Shown: positions 35,554 through 44,048 of the stretch, piece by piece
Numbering within the stretch: position 1 is the stretch's first letter
Layout of the letters: each line of letters starts with the position of its first letter
Source of the DNA: Alphaproteobacteria bacterium
GTDB lineage: Bacteria; Pseudomonadota; Alphaproteobacteria; Rs-D84
Assembly: GCA_017642585.1 (NCBI GenBank)
Contig: JAGCOR010000005.1
Location: 1-64,000 of the forward strand
Direction: 5' to 3'
Length of the DNA stretch: 64,000 bases
Position numbers and translations under genes: made by a program
Notes under the pieces: model-generated
What the model was told of the DNA's origin: nothing
The model's input: only the letters and a program-made list of their open reading frames with translations
Database searches by the model: none

Positions 35554-36114
35554 ATGGATAATAAAGAAAAATTTGAAAAATATGAAAATCTTTTGAAAGA
35601 ATGGGCCCAAAAAATCAACCTTGTTGCGCCCAGCACTTTGTCAGATATTCAAAACAGACATATAAACGACAGCGCCCAATTGGCAGATTATATCCCAAAA
35701 AATGTAAATATTATTGATTTGGGCAGTGGCGCCGGATTTCCGGGCGTTGTTTTGGCTATATTGGGTTGGAATGTAATTTGTTTGGAATCTATCACTAAAA
35801 AAACAAATTTTTTAAATGTATTAAAACAAGAACTTGATTTACCAAACCTGACCATTGTAAATGATCGAATTGAAAATTTTCTTTCGAAAACACCGGTAAA
35901 TACCGGGGATTTTGTATTTACCGCACGTGCATTTGCACCTTTGATTAAAATTTTAGATTATACACACAAAAAACATTGCCGGCTTTTTTTATTAAAAGGC
36001 CGGGAAATTGAAACCGAAATAAACACCGCAAAAAACAAATATAAATTCGATTATGAACTGTATCCATCTAAAACAGGCGATGGTCATATTTTATATATTA
36101 AATCTGTAAAATAA
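35554..36114 (+). CDS. rsmG: 16S rRNA (guanine-527-N7)-methyltransferase RsmG
   Basis: SAM-dependent methyltransferase for G527 of 16S rRNA. 186 residues with the motif I GSGAGFPGVVLAI (about 57-69), the IESxxKKxxFL-type motif (CLESITKKTNFLNVL), and the RAFAPL segment. It is somewhat shorter than E. coli RsmG (207). In many bacteria mnmG-rsmG-parA-parB form one cluster; here rsmG and parAB stay together while mnmG is at 59.7 kb. Confidence 0.94.
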   Translation: MDNKEKFEKYENLLKEWAQKINLVAPSTLSDIQNRHINDSAQLADYIPKNVNIIDLGSGAGFPGVVLAILGWNVICLESITKKTNFLNVLKQELDLPNLTIVNDRIENFLSKTPVNTGDFVFTARAFAPLIKILDYTHKKHCRLFLLKGREIETEINTAKNKYKFDYELYPSKTGDGHILYIKSVK

Positions 36115-36118
36115 CGAA

Positions 36119-36136
36119 TTATTTCACATGAAATAA
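36119..36136. promoter_or_regulatory. candidate parS centromere site
   Basis: TTATTTCA-CA-TGAAATAA: perfect 8-base arms about a CA centre. The core TTTCACATGAAA differs by one base from the TTTCACGTGAAA core of bacterial parS. It lies just before parA, where ParB would spread from. Confidence 0.5.
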
Positions 36137-36154
36137 AATATAACATTTTGTTTT

Positions 36155-36203
36155 TAGTCAATTTTTATTTTATATTGACTATTTTTTTATAATTTAATAT
36201 TCT
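36155..36203 (+). promoter_or_regulatory. parA promoter with inverted repeat
   Basis: TTGACT (36175-36180) and TATTCT (36198-36203) with a 17-base spacer. The -35 is the right arm of a TAGTCAA/TTGACTA inverted repeat (left arm 36155-36161), a possible operator for autoregulation by ParA or ParB. Confidence 0.4.
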
Positions 36204-36230
36204 GTTTTTATCAAAAAGGAAGTGAAGAAA

Positions 36231-37004
36231 ATGGCAATTGTAATATCTTTTGCAAATCAAAAAGGTGGTGTTGGCAAAACAACAACCGCTATAAATATCG
36301 CCGCATCTTTGGCTGCAATTAACAAACGTGTTTTGTTAATCGACATGGACTCTCAGGGAAATGCTGGCACAGGACTGGGTTTTGTTCGTGCTGCACACAA
36401 ACAAAATGTATATGATGTTTTGATGGAAAATTCAAAAATCGAAGAGAATATTTTAACCACAGCGGTCAAAAATATGCATATATTACCGGCATCTGCTAAA
36501 TTAGCCGGCGCAGAATTAGATATGTTAGATTTGGAAAATCGCGAATACCGCCTAAATAATGCATTGGAAACTATATCAAACAATTATGATTTTATACTGA
36601 TAGATTGTCCGCCTGCTTTGGGTATACTGACTATAAATGCTTTAACCGCTTCTGATTATGTTATTATACCTTTGCAGTGCGAATTCTTTGCATTAGAAGG
36701 TGTTCAACAACTGTTATCTACAATCCAAGCAATAAAGCAAAAATGGAATCCAGACCTTGATATTTTGGGCATGGTGTTAACAATGTACGATAAAAAATTG
36801 GGATTAACCAAAGCGGTTGAAGAAGATGTGCGCAACACATTTGGCGATAAAGTATTCAAAACCATTATTCCACGAAATGTTCGCGTTTCAGAAGCGCCCA
36901 GCCACGGAAAACCCGCCCTATTTTACGATTTTAAATCTACGGGCGCCCAGGCATATCTACGTGTCGCAACCGAAGTCGTTAACGCATTAGAAAAAAGGAT
37001 TTAA
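36231..37004 (+). CDS. parA: chromosome partitioning ATPase ParA (Soj)
   Basis: Walker-type ATPase that binds DNA and moves ParB-parS complexes in chromosome segregation. 257 residues with deviant Walker A KGGVGKTT (about 9-16), the switch DMDSQGN and Walker B-like FILIDCPPALG. The ATG at 36231 is chosen over a GTG nine bases earlier because of the AAGGAAG ribosome site. There is no N-terminal helix-turn-helix, so it is the small chromosomal type. parB follows two bases after the stop. Confidence 0.96.
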   Translation: MAIVISFANQKGGVGKTTTAINIAASLAAINKRVLLIDMDSQGNAGTGLGFVRAAHKQNVYDVLMENSKIEENILTTAVKNMHILPASAKLAGAELDMLDLENREYRLNNALETISNNYDFILIDCPPALGILTINALTASDYVIIPLQCEFFALEGVQQLLSTIQAIKQKWNPDLDILGMVLTMYDKKLGLTKAVEEDVRNTFGDKVFKTIIPRNVRVSEAPSHGKPALFYDFKSTGAQAYLRVATEVVNALEKRI

Positions 37005-37006
37005 AA

Positions 37007-37885
37007 ATGTCTTCTAAATTTTTAGGTAAATCTTTGGCTGAACTACATCAAGAAATGGGTCAAATACCGGACATTTCTGTTTTAACAGGTGCTGAACGCG
37101 TTATCGTAAAACAAATTCCTTTAGACCAAATCAGCCCTAACCCAGATCAACCCAGAAAACATTTTTCCGAAAAGGAATTAAATGAATTGGCGGAATCTGT
37201 GCGTGAAAAAGGCGTTTTGGTTCCAATCATATTGCGCAGTGTTAAAAACAAACCTTATCTTTACGAAATTGTCGCTGGGGAACGCAGATATCGCGCATCA
37301 CAAATCGCAGGTTTAAAGGAAATACCGGCATTGGTAAAAACTTTGGATGAAAAAAATGCAATGGAAATCGCTTTGATTGAAAATGTCCAACGCGAAAACC
37401 TGAATCCAATTGAAGAGGCCGAAGGATATAAAAACCTGATGGAAAAATGCGATTATACTATCGAAGATATATCTAAATTGATTGGTAAATCTGAAAGCTA
37501 CATTCGCAATCTTATGCGTATAACAACCCTGCCTGATTCGGTCAAAGAATTGGTAAAAAGTGGTGAATTATCGGCATCTCACGCACGAACAATCGCTGTG
37601 TCCGACAACCCAGAACAATTGGCGCACGACATTATAAATAACAAATTGTCTGTGGCAGATGCACAAAAACAAGTTAAAACAACTGACCGTTCAAAAACCA
37701 GTCGTTCTTTCACAAAAACAACTATGGATCCTGTATATGTCGCAAAATTGGAATCCAGATTATCAAAGACATTTAATACATCTGTAAAATTGCGTGAAAA
37801 ACGGGGTGGGGCGGGCGAAATAATTATTAAATTTACAAACCGCATTCAAATGGAAGATTTGATTAAAAAATTACAAAATAATTAG
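37007..37885 (+). CDS. parB: chromosome partitioning protein ParB
   Basis: Centromere-binding CTPase. 292 residues: the N-terminal domain with GERRYRASQIAG (about 88-99) of the CTP/arginine-rich box, the helix-turn-helix DNA-binding domain with IGKSESYIRNLMRI (about 159-172), and a C-terminal dimerisation domain (about 245-292). It follows parA by two bases. The candidate parS is 0.9 kb upstream, within normal spreading distance. Confidence 0.96.
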   Translation: MSSKFLGKSLAELHQEMGQIPDISVLTGAERVIVKQIPLDQISPNPDQPRKHFSEKELNELAESVREKGVLVPIILRSVKNKPYLYEIVAGERRYRASQIAGLKEIPALVKTLDEKNAMEIALIENVQRENLNPIEEAEGYKNLMEKCDYTIEDISKLIGKSESYIRNLMRITTLPDSVKELVKSGELSASHARTIAVSDNPEQLAHDIINNKLSVADAQKQVKTTDRSKTSRSFTKTTMDPVYVAKLESRLSKTFNTSVKLREKRGGAGEIIIKFTNRIQMEDLIKKLQNN

Positions 37886-37903
37886 TTATAAAAAGGCTAT
37901 AAA

Positions 37904-38119
37904 ATGGCGGAAATTGGCGCAATTTACAGACATTATAAAAACCATCAATTATATGAAGTTATTGCCATTGGTAAACATTCCGAAACATTGGAAGATTTGG
38001 TTATTTACAAAGCGCTGTACGAATCAGATAAATTTCCAATGGGGCAAATTTGGTGCAGGCCGTTAAAGATGTGGGATGAATTGGTTGATGACAAACCCAG
38101 ATTTGAAAAAATATCATAA
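37904..38119 (+). CDS. DUF1653 family protein
   Basis: 71 residues, matching DUF1653: GxxYRHYKNxxLYEVIxIxxHSET and a later M-W segment (here PLKMWDELV). The family is widespread, small, cytoplasmic and of unknown function. It has an AAAAGG ribosome site and follows parB by 18 bases. It ends at a strong terminator, so it is the last gene of the parAB transcript. Confidence 0.85.
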   Translation: MAEIGAIYRHYKNHQLYEVIAIGKHSETLEDLVIYKALYESDKFPMGQIWCRPLKMWDELVDDKPRFEKIS

Positions 38120-38130
38120 TATTTTAATAA

Positions 38131-38160
38131 AAAAACACCGGCATTTGCCGGTGTTTTTTA
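38131..38160. terminator. terminator between the DUF1653 gene and pal
   Basis: A 13-bp stem AAAAACACCGGCA/TGCCGGTGTTTTT with a two-T loop, between convergent genes. It carries the recurring CCGGCA...TGCCGG core. Confidence 0.85.
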
Positions 38161-38178
38161 ATATTTTACCAAACTGTA

Positions 38179-38595
38179 TTATTTAACAGTTGTCGTTGCA
38201 TTACGGTTATATTTCCAAACGCTTTCACCGGTACCTTTGACCAATGGACGTTCTTTACCGTAAGAAACAGTAGAGATACGACGTGCATCTATACCGTCTT
38301 TAACCAATACTTTCTTTGCTGCGTTTGCACGACGTGCACCCAAAGCCAAGTTGTATTCTGCAGTACCACGTTCGTCGCAATTACCCGCAATTTGGATTTT
38401 TGTTTTTTCGTGGTTTTTCATATACAAAGATTGTCCCAACAAGTTGTTTTGTGCTTCTTCTGAGATTTCTGCAGAATTAAAAGCAAAGAAAACACGTTGG
38501 TCGTTCAAATCAGCAGGTTCAACAATACTGGATCCGCCGCAAGCTGCCAACAGACCAGCAACACCAGCCAATAAAGCAAAGTTTTTTATTTTCAT
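38179..38595 (-). CDS. pal: peptidoglycan-associated lipoprotein Pal
   Basis: Lipoprotein of the Tol-Pal system that ties the outer membrane to peptidoglycan. 138 residues: signal ending LLAAC, then an OmpA-type domain with DERGTAEYNLALGARRA, the peptidoglycan-binding motif. The GGAGT ribosome site fixes the start at 38595; an in-frame upstream start adds a non-signal extension. The domain ends YNRNATTTV. tolB, the usual neighbour, is not here. Confidence 0.94.
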   Translation of the reverse strand: MKIKNFALLAGVAGLLAACGGSSIVEPADLNDQRVFFAFNSAEISEEAQNNLLGQSLYMKNHEKTKIQIAGNCDERGTAEYNLALGARRANAAKKVLVKDGIDARRISTVSYGKERPLVKGTGESVWKYNRNATTTVK

Positions 38596-38631
38596 GAAAA
38601 TACTCCCTTGAGTTTTTGTTGCTCTGGGTTT

Positions 38632-38660
38632 ATTGTATATCAATAAATATTTAAAATCAA
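38632..38660 (-). promoter_or_regulatory. pal promoter
   Basis: On the minus strand TTGATT (38660-38655) and TACAAT (38637-38632) with a 17-base spacer, 37 bases before the pal ATG. It lies close against the divergent glycosylase gene. Confidence 0.5.
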
Positions 38661-38669
38661 GGACAAATC

Positions 38670-39419
38670 ATGGGATATAATGCTTTGCAAGATTTGAACA
38701 TGGCAGGGGTTCAATGGGAATTGACTGAACAACCTGTAATTCAGGGCATACCTAAAACAGAAGGAAAAAAATCAAGCCCAGAATCAACAACCCGAAACAC
38801 AGAAAAAAATATTGTTGTGCCTGCCGTGGCACCTGTTGTTTTAGATTCTGTTACAAAAATGTTGGAATCTTGCAATGATATCGATTCGTTAATGAACGTT
38901 ATAAAAAACGTAAATCATCCTTTGCGTTCTGGTGCAACCAACACCGTTCTTCCAAACATTGCAAAAAATCCAAATGGTTTAATTATTATAACCGATATGC
39001 CGAACACAGATGATGATTTATCGGGTCGTATTTTTTCGGGAAATACCGGTGATTTATTGGATAAAATGTTGTCTGCTATACAAATGTCACGCGAAAATGT
39101 GTCGCTGATTCCATTGGTTTTTTGGAAAACACCGGGCGGACGCACACCGTTAAGCGAAGAATTAAAATTAACCCGTCCAATACTTGATAAAATGATAGAT
39201 TTGTTAAAGCCACAAATCGTAATTACATTTGGAACTTTGGCCGCAACGGAAATAGGGCAAACTAATTTAACATCTAATCACGGAACAGAAATTAAAACAG
39301 ACAAAGGATATACAATTATTCCGTTATTCCATCCAAATTATTTGATATTAAAACCCAGTGCAAAAAAAGATGTTTGGGCAGTGCTTCAAAATGTGCAAAA
39401 AATGTTGAAAATATCGTAA
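38670..39419 (+). CDS. uracil-DNA glycosylase-like protein (family 4/5 type), Fe-S cysteines lost
   Basis: 249 residues. The C-terminal two-thirds follow the family-4 glycosylase plan: a PNTDDDLSGRIFSGNTGDLLDKML segment (compare GE...G.PFVG.AG.LL), a PLVFWKTPGGRTPLSEE segment (compare V-KCRPP-NR-P-EE), and HPNYLI (compare HPAYLL). In the family, cysteines near these segments bind a 4Fe-4S cluster; here only one cysteine remains in the protein, so no cluster can form. It would still fold as a base-excision glycosylase for uracil, or be inactive. The N-terminal about 75 residues are unrelated. AAGGA precedes the ATG. Confidence 0.75.
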   Translation: MGYNALQDLNMAGVQWELTEQPVIQGIPKTEGKKSSPESTTRNTEKNIVVPAVAPVVLDSVTKMLESCNDIDSLMNVIKNVNHPLRSGATNTVLPNIAKNPNGLIIITDMPNTDDDLSGRIFSGNTGDLLDKMLSAIQMSRENVSLIPLVFWKTPGGRTPLSEELKLTRPILDKMIDLLKPQIVITFGTLAATEIGQTNLTSNHGTEIKTDKGYTIIPLFHPNYLILKPSAKKDVWAVLQNVQKMLKIS

Positions 39420-39463
39420 AAATATTTAATAATCACATTAGCTATTATTAAAGGAGCACAACA

Positions 39464-40009
39464 ATTAAACAAACAAATAATAATAAATCCCGTGATATGG
39501 GACCACGTGTAAACGAAAAGATTTCCGCAAAAACCGTCCAGGTAATCAGCCAAGACGGCCAAAATCTTGGGGTTATGGATATATCTGATGCTTTGAATAC
39601 AGCATATGATTCAGGTTTAGATTTAGTTGAAATCAACGCATCTGCATCACCTGTATTGGTCAAGATTATGGATTACGGAAAATATAAATATGAACAGAAA
39701 AAACGTGCAAGTGAAGCACGCAAAAAACAAAAAACAGTTGAAGTTCGTGAAGTTTGGGTAACCCCTGTGATTGAAGAAAACGATTTCAATGTGAAAATGA
39801 AAAAAGTTTTCGAATTTCTGGATGGTGGTAATAAGGTAAAAATTGCGGTTATGACACATGGTGATAAACGTGTTTTGGCACGCACCAGGGATGCTGTTCC
39901 ACAATTGTTTGCCAGAATTATAGATTTGATTGGCGACAGGGGTGTTGTTGAATCTAAATCAAAACCCGAAGATCGAACAAAATCAATTATTATCGCACCT
40001 GCGAAATAA
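39464..40009 (+). CDS. infC: translation initiation factor IF-3, ATT start codon
   Basis: IF-3 binds the 30S subunit and checks start codon choice. 181 residues: N-terminal domain (about 12-85), basic linker (KYEQKKRASEARKKQK) and C-terminal domain (about 95-170). The first ATG (39497) has no ribosome site, while AAGGAG (39451-39456) sits seven bases before an in-frame ATT at 39464; the extension IKQTNNNKSRD is normal for the family. E. coli infC also starts with AUU, through which IF-3 represses its own translation. The usual neighbours rpmI and rplT are absent. Confidence 0.95.
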   Translation: MKQTNNNKSRDMGPRVNEKISAKTVQVISQDGQNLGVMDISDALNTAYDSGLDLVEINASASPVLVKIMDYGKYKYEQKKRASEARKKQKTVEVREVWVTPVIEENDFNVKMKKVFEFLDGGNKVKIAVMTHGDKRVLARTRDAVPQLFARIIDLIGDRGVVESKSKPEDRTKSIIIAPAK

Positions 40010-40014
40010 AATTT

Positions 40015-40065
40015 ACGCCCGATATTTTGGTAACTATAAATACCATTTTATTGGGCGTTTTTTTA
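40015..40065 (+). terminator. infC terminator
   Basis: ACGCCC...GGTA pairs with TACC...GGGCGT in a long imperfect stem (mismatches in the middle), followed by a seven-T tract. Confidence 0.65.
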
Positions 40066-40144
40066 TTTGTTAAACAAAGTTTATTTGTTGCAAAACAGGT
40101 TTTTATGCTGTATTGTGATTTAGACGAAAACAAAAGGAAAAATT

Positions 40145-40348
40145 ATGGATTCTAATAAACTTTCTTTTGAAGAAGCATACAAACAATTAACCGATATTGT
40201 TCAAAAAATGGAATCTGGCGAATTGCCATTGGCTGATTCTGTGGCCGCATACGAACAGGGTATAAAATTAAAGGCATATTGCGAACAATTATTGAAAGAA
40301 GCCGAATTGAAAATTGAAACATTAAAGGTATCTAATACCGGTGAATAA
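40145..40348 (+). CDS. xseB: exodeoxyribonuclease VII small subunit
   Basis: 67 residues with the family's LSFEEAYKQL and the LPLADSVAAYEQG-LK pattern. XseB is a coiled helical subunit that binds XseA to make exonuclease VII, which degrades single-stranded DNA. xseA is not in this window. AAAAGGAAAAATT precedes the ATG. It is one base from the mutS ATG and heads a four-gene run xseB-mutS-truB-rpsO. Confidence 0.93.
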   Translation: MDSNKLSFEEAYKQLTDIVQKMESGELPLADSVAAYEQGIKLKAYCEQLLKEAELKIETLKVSNTGE

Positions 40349-40349
40349 T

Positions 40350-42854
40350 ATGGCCGAAAAAAATAAACTTTCACCTGTGATGCAACAATATGTTGATATG
40401 AAATCTGAAAATCCAGATGCATTGTTGATGTTTCGTCTGGGTGATTTTTACGAGGCCTTTTTTGAAGATGCAAAAACCGTCAGTGAAACGCTCAGTTTGG
40501 TTTTAACACATCGTGGCACAGATGGTTTTGGTGCAGATGTCCCTATGTGCGGAATTCCATGGCACGCAGCAGATAACTATTTTGGTCGCTTGGTGCGCGC
40601 AGGATTCAAGGTTGCCCTGGTTGAACAAATGGAAACACCGCAACAGGCAAAACAACGCGGACATAAATACATAGAACGCAAAGTTATTCGTGTTTTAACA
40701 CCAGGCACTATCACAGATGAAAATTTATTAACACCAAAAAATTCAAATTTCTTGGTATCTGTTGTACCGACAGGCGAAACAAAATTCGATATCGCAGGTT
40801 GCGACATTTCCACAGGTGAAATTTTTATTGGCGAAACAGATTCTATTCTGGACGATATGATTCGCATAAATCCTGCTGAAATAATTTATCCAGAAAGGGA
40901 CGCGGAAAATTCAACAATAAAAACCCTGCGCAGTTTATATAAAACAACACCAGTATATGAAAAATTATACGTGCGCAGCGATATAAATTTAATTGTATCG
41001 CATGTGTTCGGCGGAAATGTTAAATCTGATAATGTTGATAATATTTGCGCAACGACATTAATGGCGGGCTATTTATTTAATACACAACGCGGTGCAAATA
41101 TATCTTTTCGAACACCATATAATTTTAAATCAGGCCGTCAATTATTGATTGATTCTGCCACGTGGAAAAGTTTGGAAATAGATGCACCAATTAATGATGG
41201 AGGCACATGTTTATTGGATGTAATTGATAAAACAATTACTGCATCTGGGGCACGCAAATTGCGCTCTTACCTGCGTACATTACCGGGGGACAGGGATGTT
41301 ATTTTATCCCGCCAAGAACACATTGGACATTTATTGTTAAATCGTCCTGTGATGTCAGAAATTACCGGTATTTTATCACATGTACCTGATGTAAATCGTG
41401 CATTGTCGCGTTTGCTGTCGGGCCGTGGCACACCACGCGATTTGCGTAATGTCGCCGAATTTTTAAGTATATTAGACGGTGTTAAAAATGTCGGTCAAAA
41501 ATTAGATTCTCTGTTGTCTGAAAAATTCAATCAAATACAAACATATGATGATTTTTCAAATGAATTACAATCTGCATTAAATGATGATTTACCTACATTT
41601 TTCAGGGACGGTAATGTAATTAAAAATGGATTTGATTTATCTTTGGATAATATGCGTCAATTATCTACGGGCGCCAAAGAAACAATCGCTCAATTACAGG
41701 CAGAATACATTTCCCAAACGAATATCAATACATTGAAAATCAAATTCAATAATATTCTGGGATATTTCATAGAGGTTCCATCATCCCGTGCAGATGTTTT
41801 AATGAACCCTGAATCAGGATTTATACACCGTCAAACTATGGCTGGCAATATGCGTTTTACAACATCTAAATTAATTGATTTGGATAATGATATACGAAAC
41901 GCATCCGACAAAGCGGCCGCGATAGAGGCGGAAATTATCAACACTTTGATAGAAAAAATTCGCGAAATTGCCGACAATTTGATGAACACAGCAGATTTAA
42001 TCGCTGATTTGGATGTATGGTTGGCACTCGCAAATTGTGCAGATTTTTATTCTTGGGTTCGACCGAACATAACAAATTCAACTGAATTTAATGTTATCGG
42101 TGGTCGTCATCCTGTGATTGAATCTGTTTTAAAAAAACACGGCGATAATTTTGTTAAAAATGATTGCATGTTAAATGACAAAGCGGTTGCTTTATTAACA
42201 GGTCCAAACATGGCCGGTAAATCGACATATTTACGCCAGAATGCGATTTTAGTTGTTTTGGCTCATCTGGGGTCATTTGTTCCTGCTACATCTGCCACAA
42301 TTGGAATTTGCGACCAATTATTCAGTCGTGTTGGTGCATCAGATAATTTGGCGGCGGGCCAATCTACATTTATGGTTGAAATGGTTGAAACTGCAAACAT
42401 ATTAAATCGGGCTACAAAGAAATCATTTATTATATTTGATGAAATAGGGCGTGGAACATCAACATTTGATGGTATGGCAATCGCCCAGGCCGTATTGGAA
42501 TATTTGAACACATTGACGCCACGCACTTTGTTTGCAACACATTATCATGAATTAACCGAATTGGTTTCCAGTGAAAACCTGTCCAATGTTTCGTGTTTAA
42601 CAATTGATGTTCGTGAACATAATAACGATATAATATTCCTGCATAAAATTATACCAGGGGTCGCAAATCGTTCTTATGGTATTGCGGTTGCTAAAATGGC
42701 AGGCATGCCGAGGCACGTTGTTGAACGCGCAGAACAGGTTTTAAATAATTTAGAATCAAATTCGTTAAAAACACCGGTCAAAGACACAAAAATATCGGTA
42801 AAACCTGTCGTTGAAGAAGAAATTAAAAAAGAACAATTATCACTGTTTGGATAA
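40350..42854 (+). CDS. mutS: DNA mismatch repair protein MutS
   Basis: Mismatch-recognising ATPase. 834 residues: mismatch domain with GDFYEAF (the Phe that stacks at the mismatch, about residue 31), connector and core domains, clamp, ATPase with Walker A GPNMAGKS, DEIGRGTSTFDG and the SYGIAVAKMAG segment. The ATG at 40350 is preferred; a GTG at 40341 lies inside the xseB stop region. The C-terminus ends KEQLSLFG, resembling the beta-clamp binding motif QLSLF. truB follows two bases later. Confidence 0.97.
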   Translation: MAEKNKLSPVMQQYVDMKSENPDALLMFRLGDFYEAFFEDAKTVSETLSLVLTHRGTDGFGADVPMCGIPWHAADNYFGRLVRAGFKVALVEQMETPQQAKQRGHKYIERKVIRVLTPGTITDENLLTPKNSNFLVSVVPTGETKFDIAGCDISTGEIFIGETDSILDDMIRINPAEIIYPERDAENSTIKTLRSLYKTTPVYEKLYVRSDINLIVSHVFGGNVKSDNVDNICATTLMAGYLFNTQRGANISFRTPYNFKSGRQLLIDSATWKSLEIDAPINDGGTCLLDVIDKTITASGARKLRSYLRTLPGDRDVILSRQEHIGHLLLNRPVMSEITGILSHVPDVNRALSRLLSGRGTPRDLRNVAEFLSILDGVKNVGQKLDSLLSEKFNQIQTYDDFSNELQSALNDDLPTFFRDGNVIKNGFDLSLDNMRQLSTGAKETIAQLQAEYISQTNINTLKIKFNNILGYFIEVPSSRADVLMNPESGFIHRQTMAGNMRFTTSKLIDLDNDIRNASDKAAAIEAEIINTLIEKIREIADNLMNTADLIADLDVWLALANCADFYSWVRPNITNSTEFNVIGGRHPVIESVLKKHGDNFVKNDCMLNDKAVALLTGPNMAGKSTYLRQNAILVVLAHLGSFVPATSATIGICDQLFSRVGASDNLAAGQSTFMVEMVETANILNRATKKSFIIFDEIGRGTSTFDGMAIAQAVLEYLNTLTPRTLFATHYHELTELVSSENLSNVSCLTIDVREHNNDIIFLHKIIPGVANRSYGIAVAKMAGMPRHVVERAEQVLNNLESNSLKTPVKDTKISVKPVVEEEIKKEQLSLFG

Positions 42855-42856
42855 AC

Positions 42857-43726
42857 ATGGACGGAATCATCATCTTGGACAAAGACAGTGGCGTTTTCAG
42901 CAGAACGGCAGGGTGGCATATTGCTAAAATATTTGGTGAAAAAAAATTTGGACACATTGGAACATTGGATCCAATGGCCAGTGGCGTTTTACCGATTGCA
43001 GTTGGAAATGCAACTAAAATGATTCCTTTTATCGAAGATTATTGCCCGAACAAAAAAGAATATCTGTTCGGCCTGAAATTTGGTGTTGAAACAGATTCTT
43101 TGGATATAACTGGCAATACTATAAACACAAGTAATTTTATCCCAAACGATACAGATATAAAAAACGCATGTGAAAAATTAGTTGGCGAAATAAATCAAAT
43201 TCCACCGGTCTTTTCTGCAATTCATGTAAATGGCAAAAGGGCATATGAATTGGCACGCAATGGAGAAAGTGTCGAAATGACACCACGCAAAATAACCATA
43301 TACGAATTGGAATATGCCGGCAAAAACGATACAGAATATAACTTTCGTGTTGTATGCAGCCGCGGAACATATGTCCGTGCAATTGTTCGCGATATTGCAA
43401 AATTATGCAATGCGATTGCGACAACTACATACATCAGACGCACCCAAACAAACGGATTTGATATAAAAAATGCGGTAAAACTTGATTTTTTAGAAAATCT
43501 GGTTAATAATGGGGGCAGTGCAAATGAATATTTGCAAACACCAGATTGTGCGCTGGGGGACATTCCGGTAATCAATTTGGATGATAAAGAAACATTATTT
43601 TATAAAAATGGTGGCTTTATCAAAACCGATGTGGCAAGCGGTCAAAAGCGCGTATATTGCAATAAAACATTTATTGGAATAGGGTGTGTAAATGACGGTT
43701 TTCTGCATCCTAAACGAACTTTATAA
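42857..43726 (+). CDS. truB: tRNA pseudouridine-55 synthase TruB
   Basis: Makes pseudouridine 55 in the T-loop of tRNAs. 289 residues with DSGVFSRTA near the N-terminus, catalytic Asp in GHIGTLDPMASGVLP (about residue 39), and the conserved AYELARNG and RGTYVRAI segments. A short C-terminal PUA-like part ends the chain. rpsO follows after 17 bases, a pairing seen in many bacteria. Confidence 0.95.
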   Translation: MDGIIILDKDSGVFSRTAGWHIAKIFGEKKFGHIGTLDPMASGVLPIAVGNATKMIPFIEDYCPNKKEYLFGLKFGVETDSLDITGNTINTSNFIPNDTDIKNACEKLVGEINQIPPVFSAIHVNGKRAYELARNGESVEMTPRKITIYELEYAGKNDTEYNFRVVCSRGTYVRAIVRDIAKLCNAIATTTYIRRTQTNGFDIKNAVKLDFLENLVNNGGSANEYLQTPDCALGDIPVINLDDKETLFYKNGGFIKTDVASGQKRVYCNKTFIGIGCVNDGFLHPKRTL

Positions 43727-43743
43727 ACAATAAGGAAAACATA

Positions 43744-44016
43744 ATGTCCGTAACAAAAGCAAGAAAAAGTGAATTGGTTGCAGCATTCAAAACAACCGAA
43801 CACGATAATGGTGGTTCTGCAGCATCTCAAGTTGCTGTTTTAACAGAACGTATCCGTAATTTAACAGAACACATGAAAAACAACCACAAAGACGAACATT
43901 CTAAACGTGGTTTGTTGTTGATGGTTAACCGCCGCAAAAAATTGTTGGCTTACATCAAGAATAATGATGTTTCTGAATACGAAGATTTGATTAAAAAATT
44001 GGGTCTGCGTAAATAA
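43744..44016 (+). CDS. rpsO: 30S ribosomal protein S15
   Basis: 90 residues, full length. The GSAASQVAVLTERIRNLTEH core and the HSKRGLLLMVNRRKKLL segment bind 16S rRNA. AAGGAAAAC precedes the ATG. It is the last gene of the xseB-mutS-truB-rpsO run. pnp, which commonly follows, is 11 kb away. Confidence 0.97.
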   Translation: MSVTKARKSELVAAFKTTEHDNGGSAASQVAVLTERIRNLTEHMKNNHKDEHSKRGLLLMVNRRKKLLAYIKNNDVSEYEDLIKKLGLRK

Positions 44017-44022
44017 TTATGA

Positions 44023-44048
44023 AAAAGCCGGCAAATGCCGGTTTTTTT
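44023..44048. terminator. terminator between rpsO and the efflux operon
   Basis: AAAAGCCGGCA/TGCCGGTTTT with one G-U pair and an AA loop, followed by T7. It contains the recurring CCGGCAAATGCCGG core. Genes converge on it. Confidence 0.8.
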
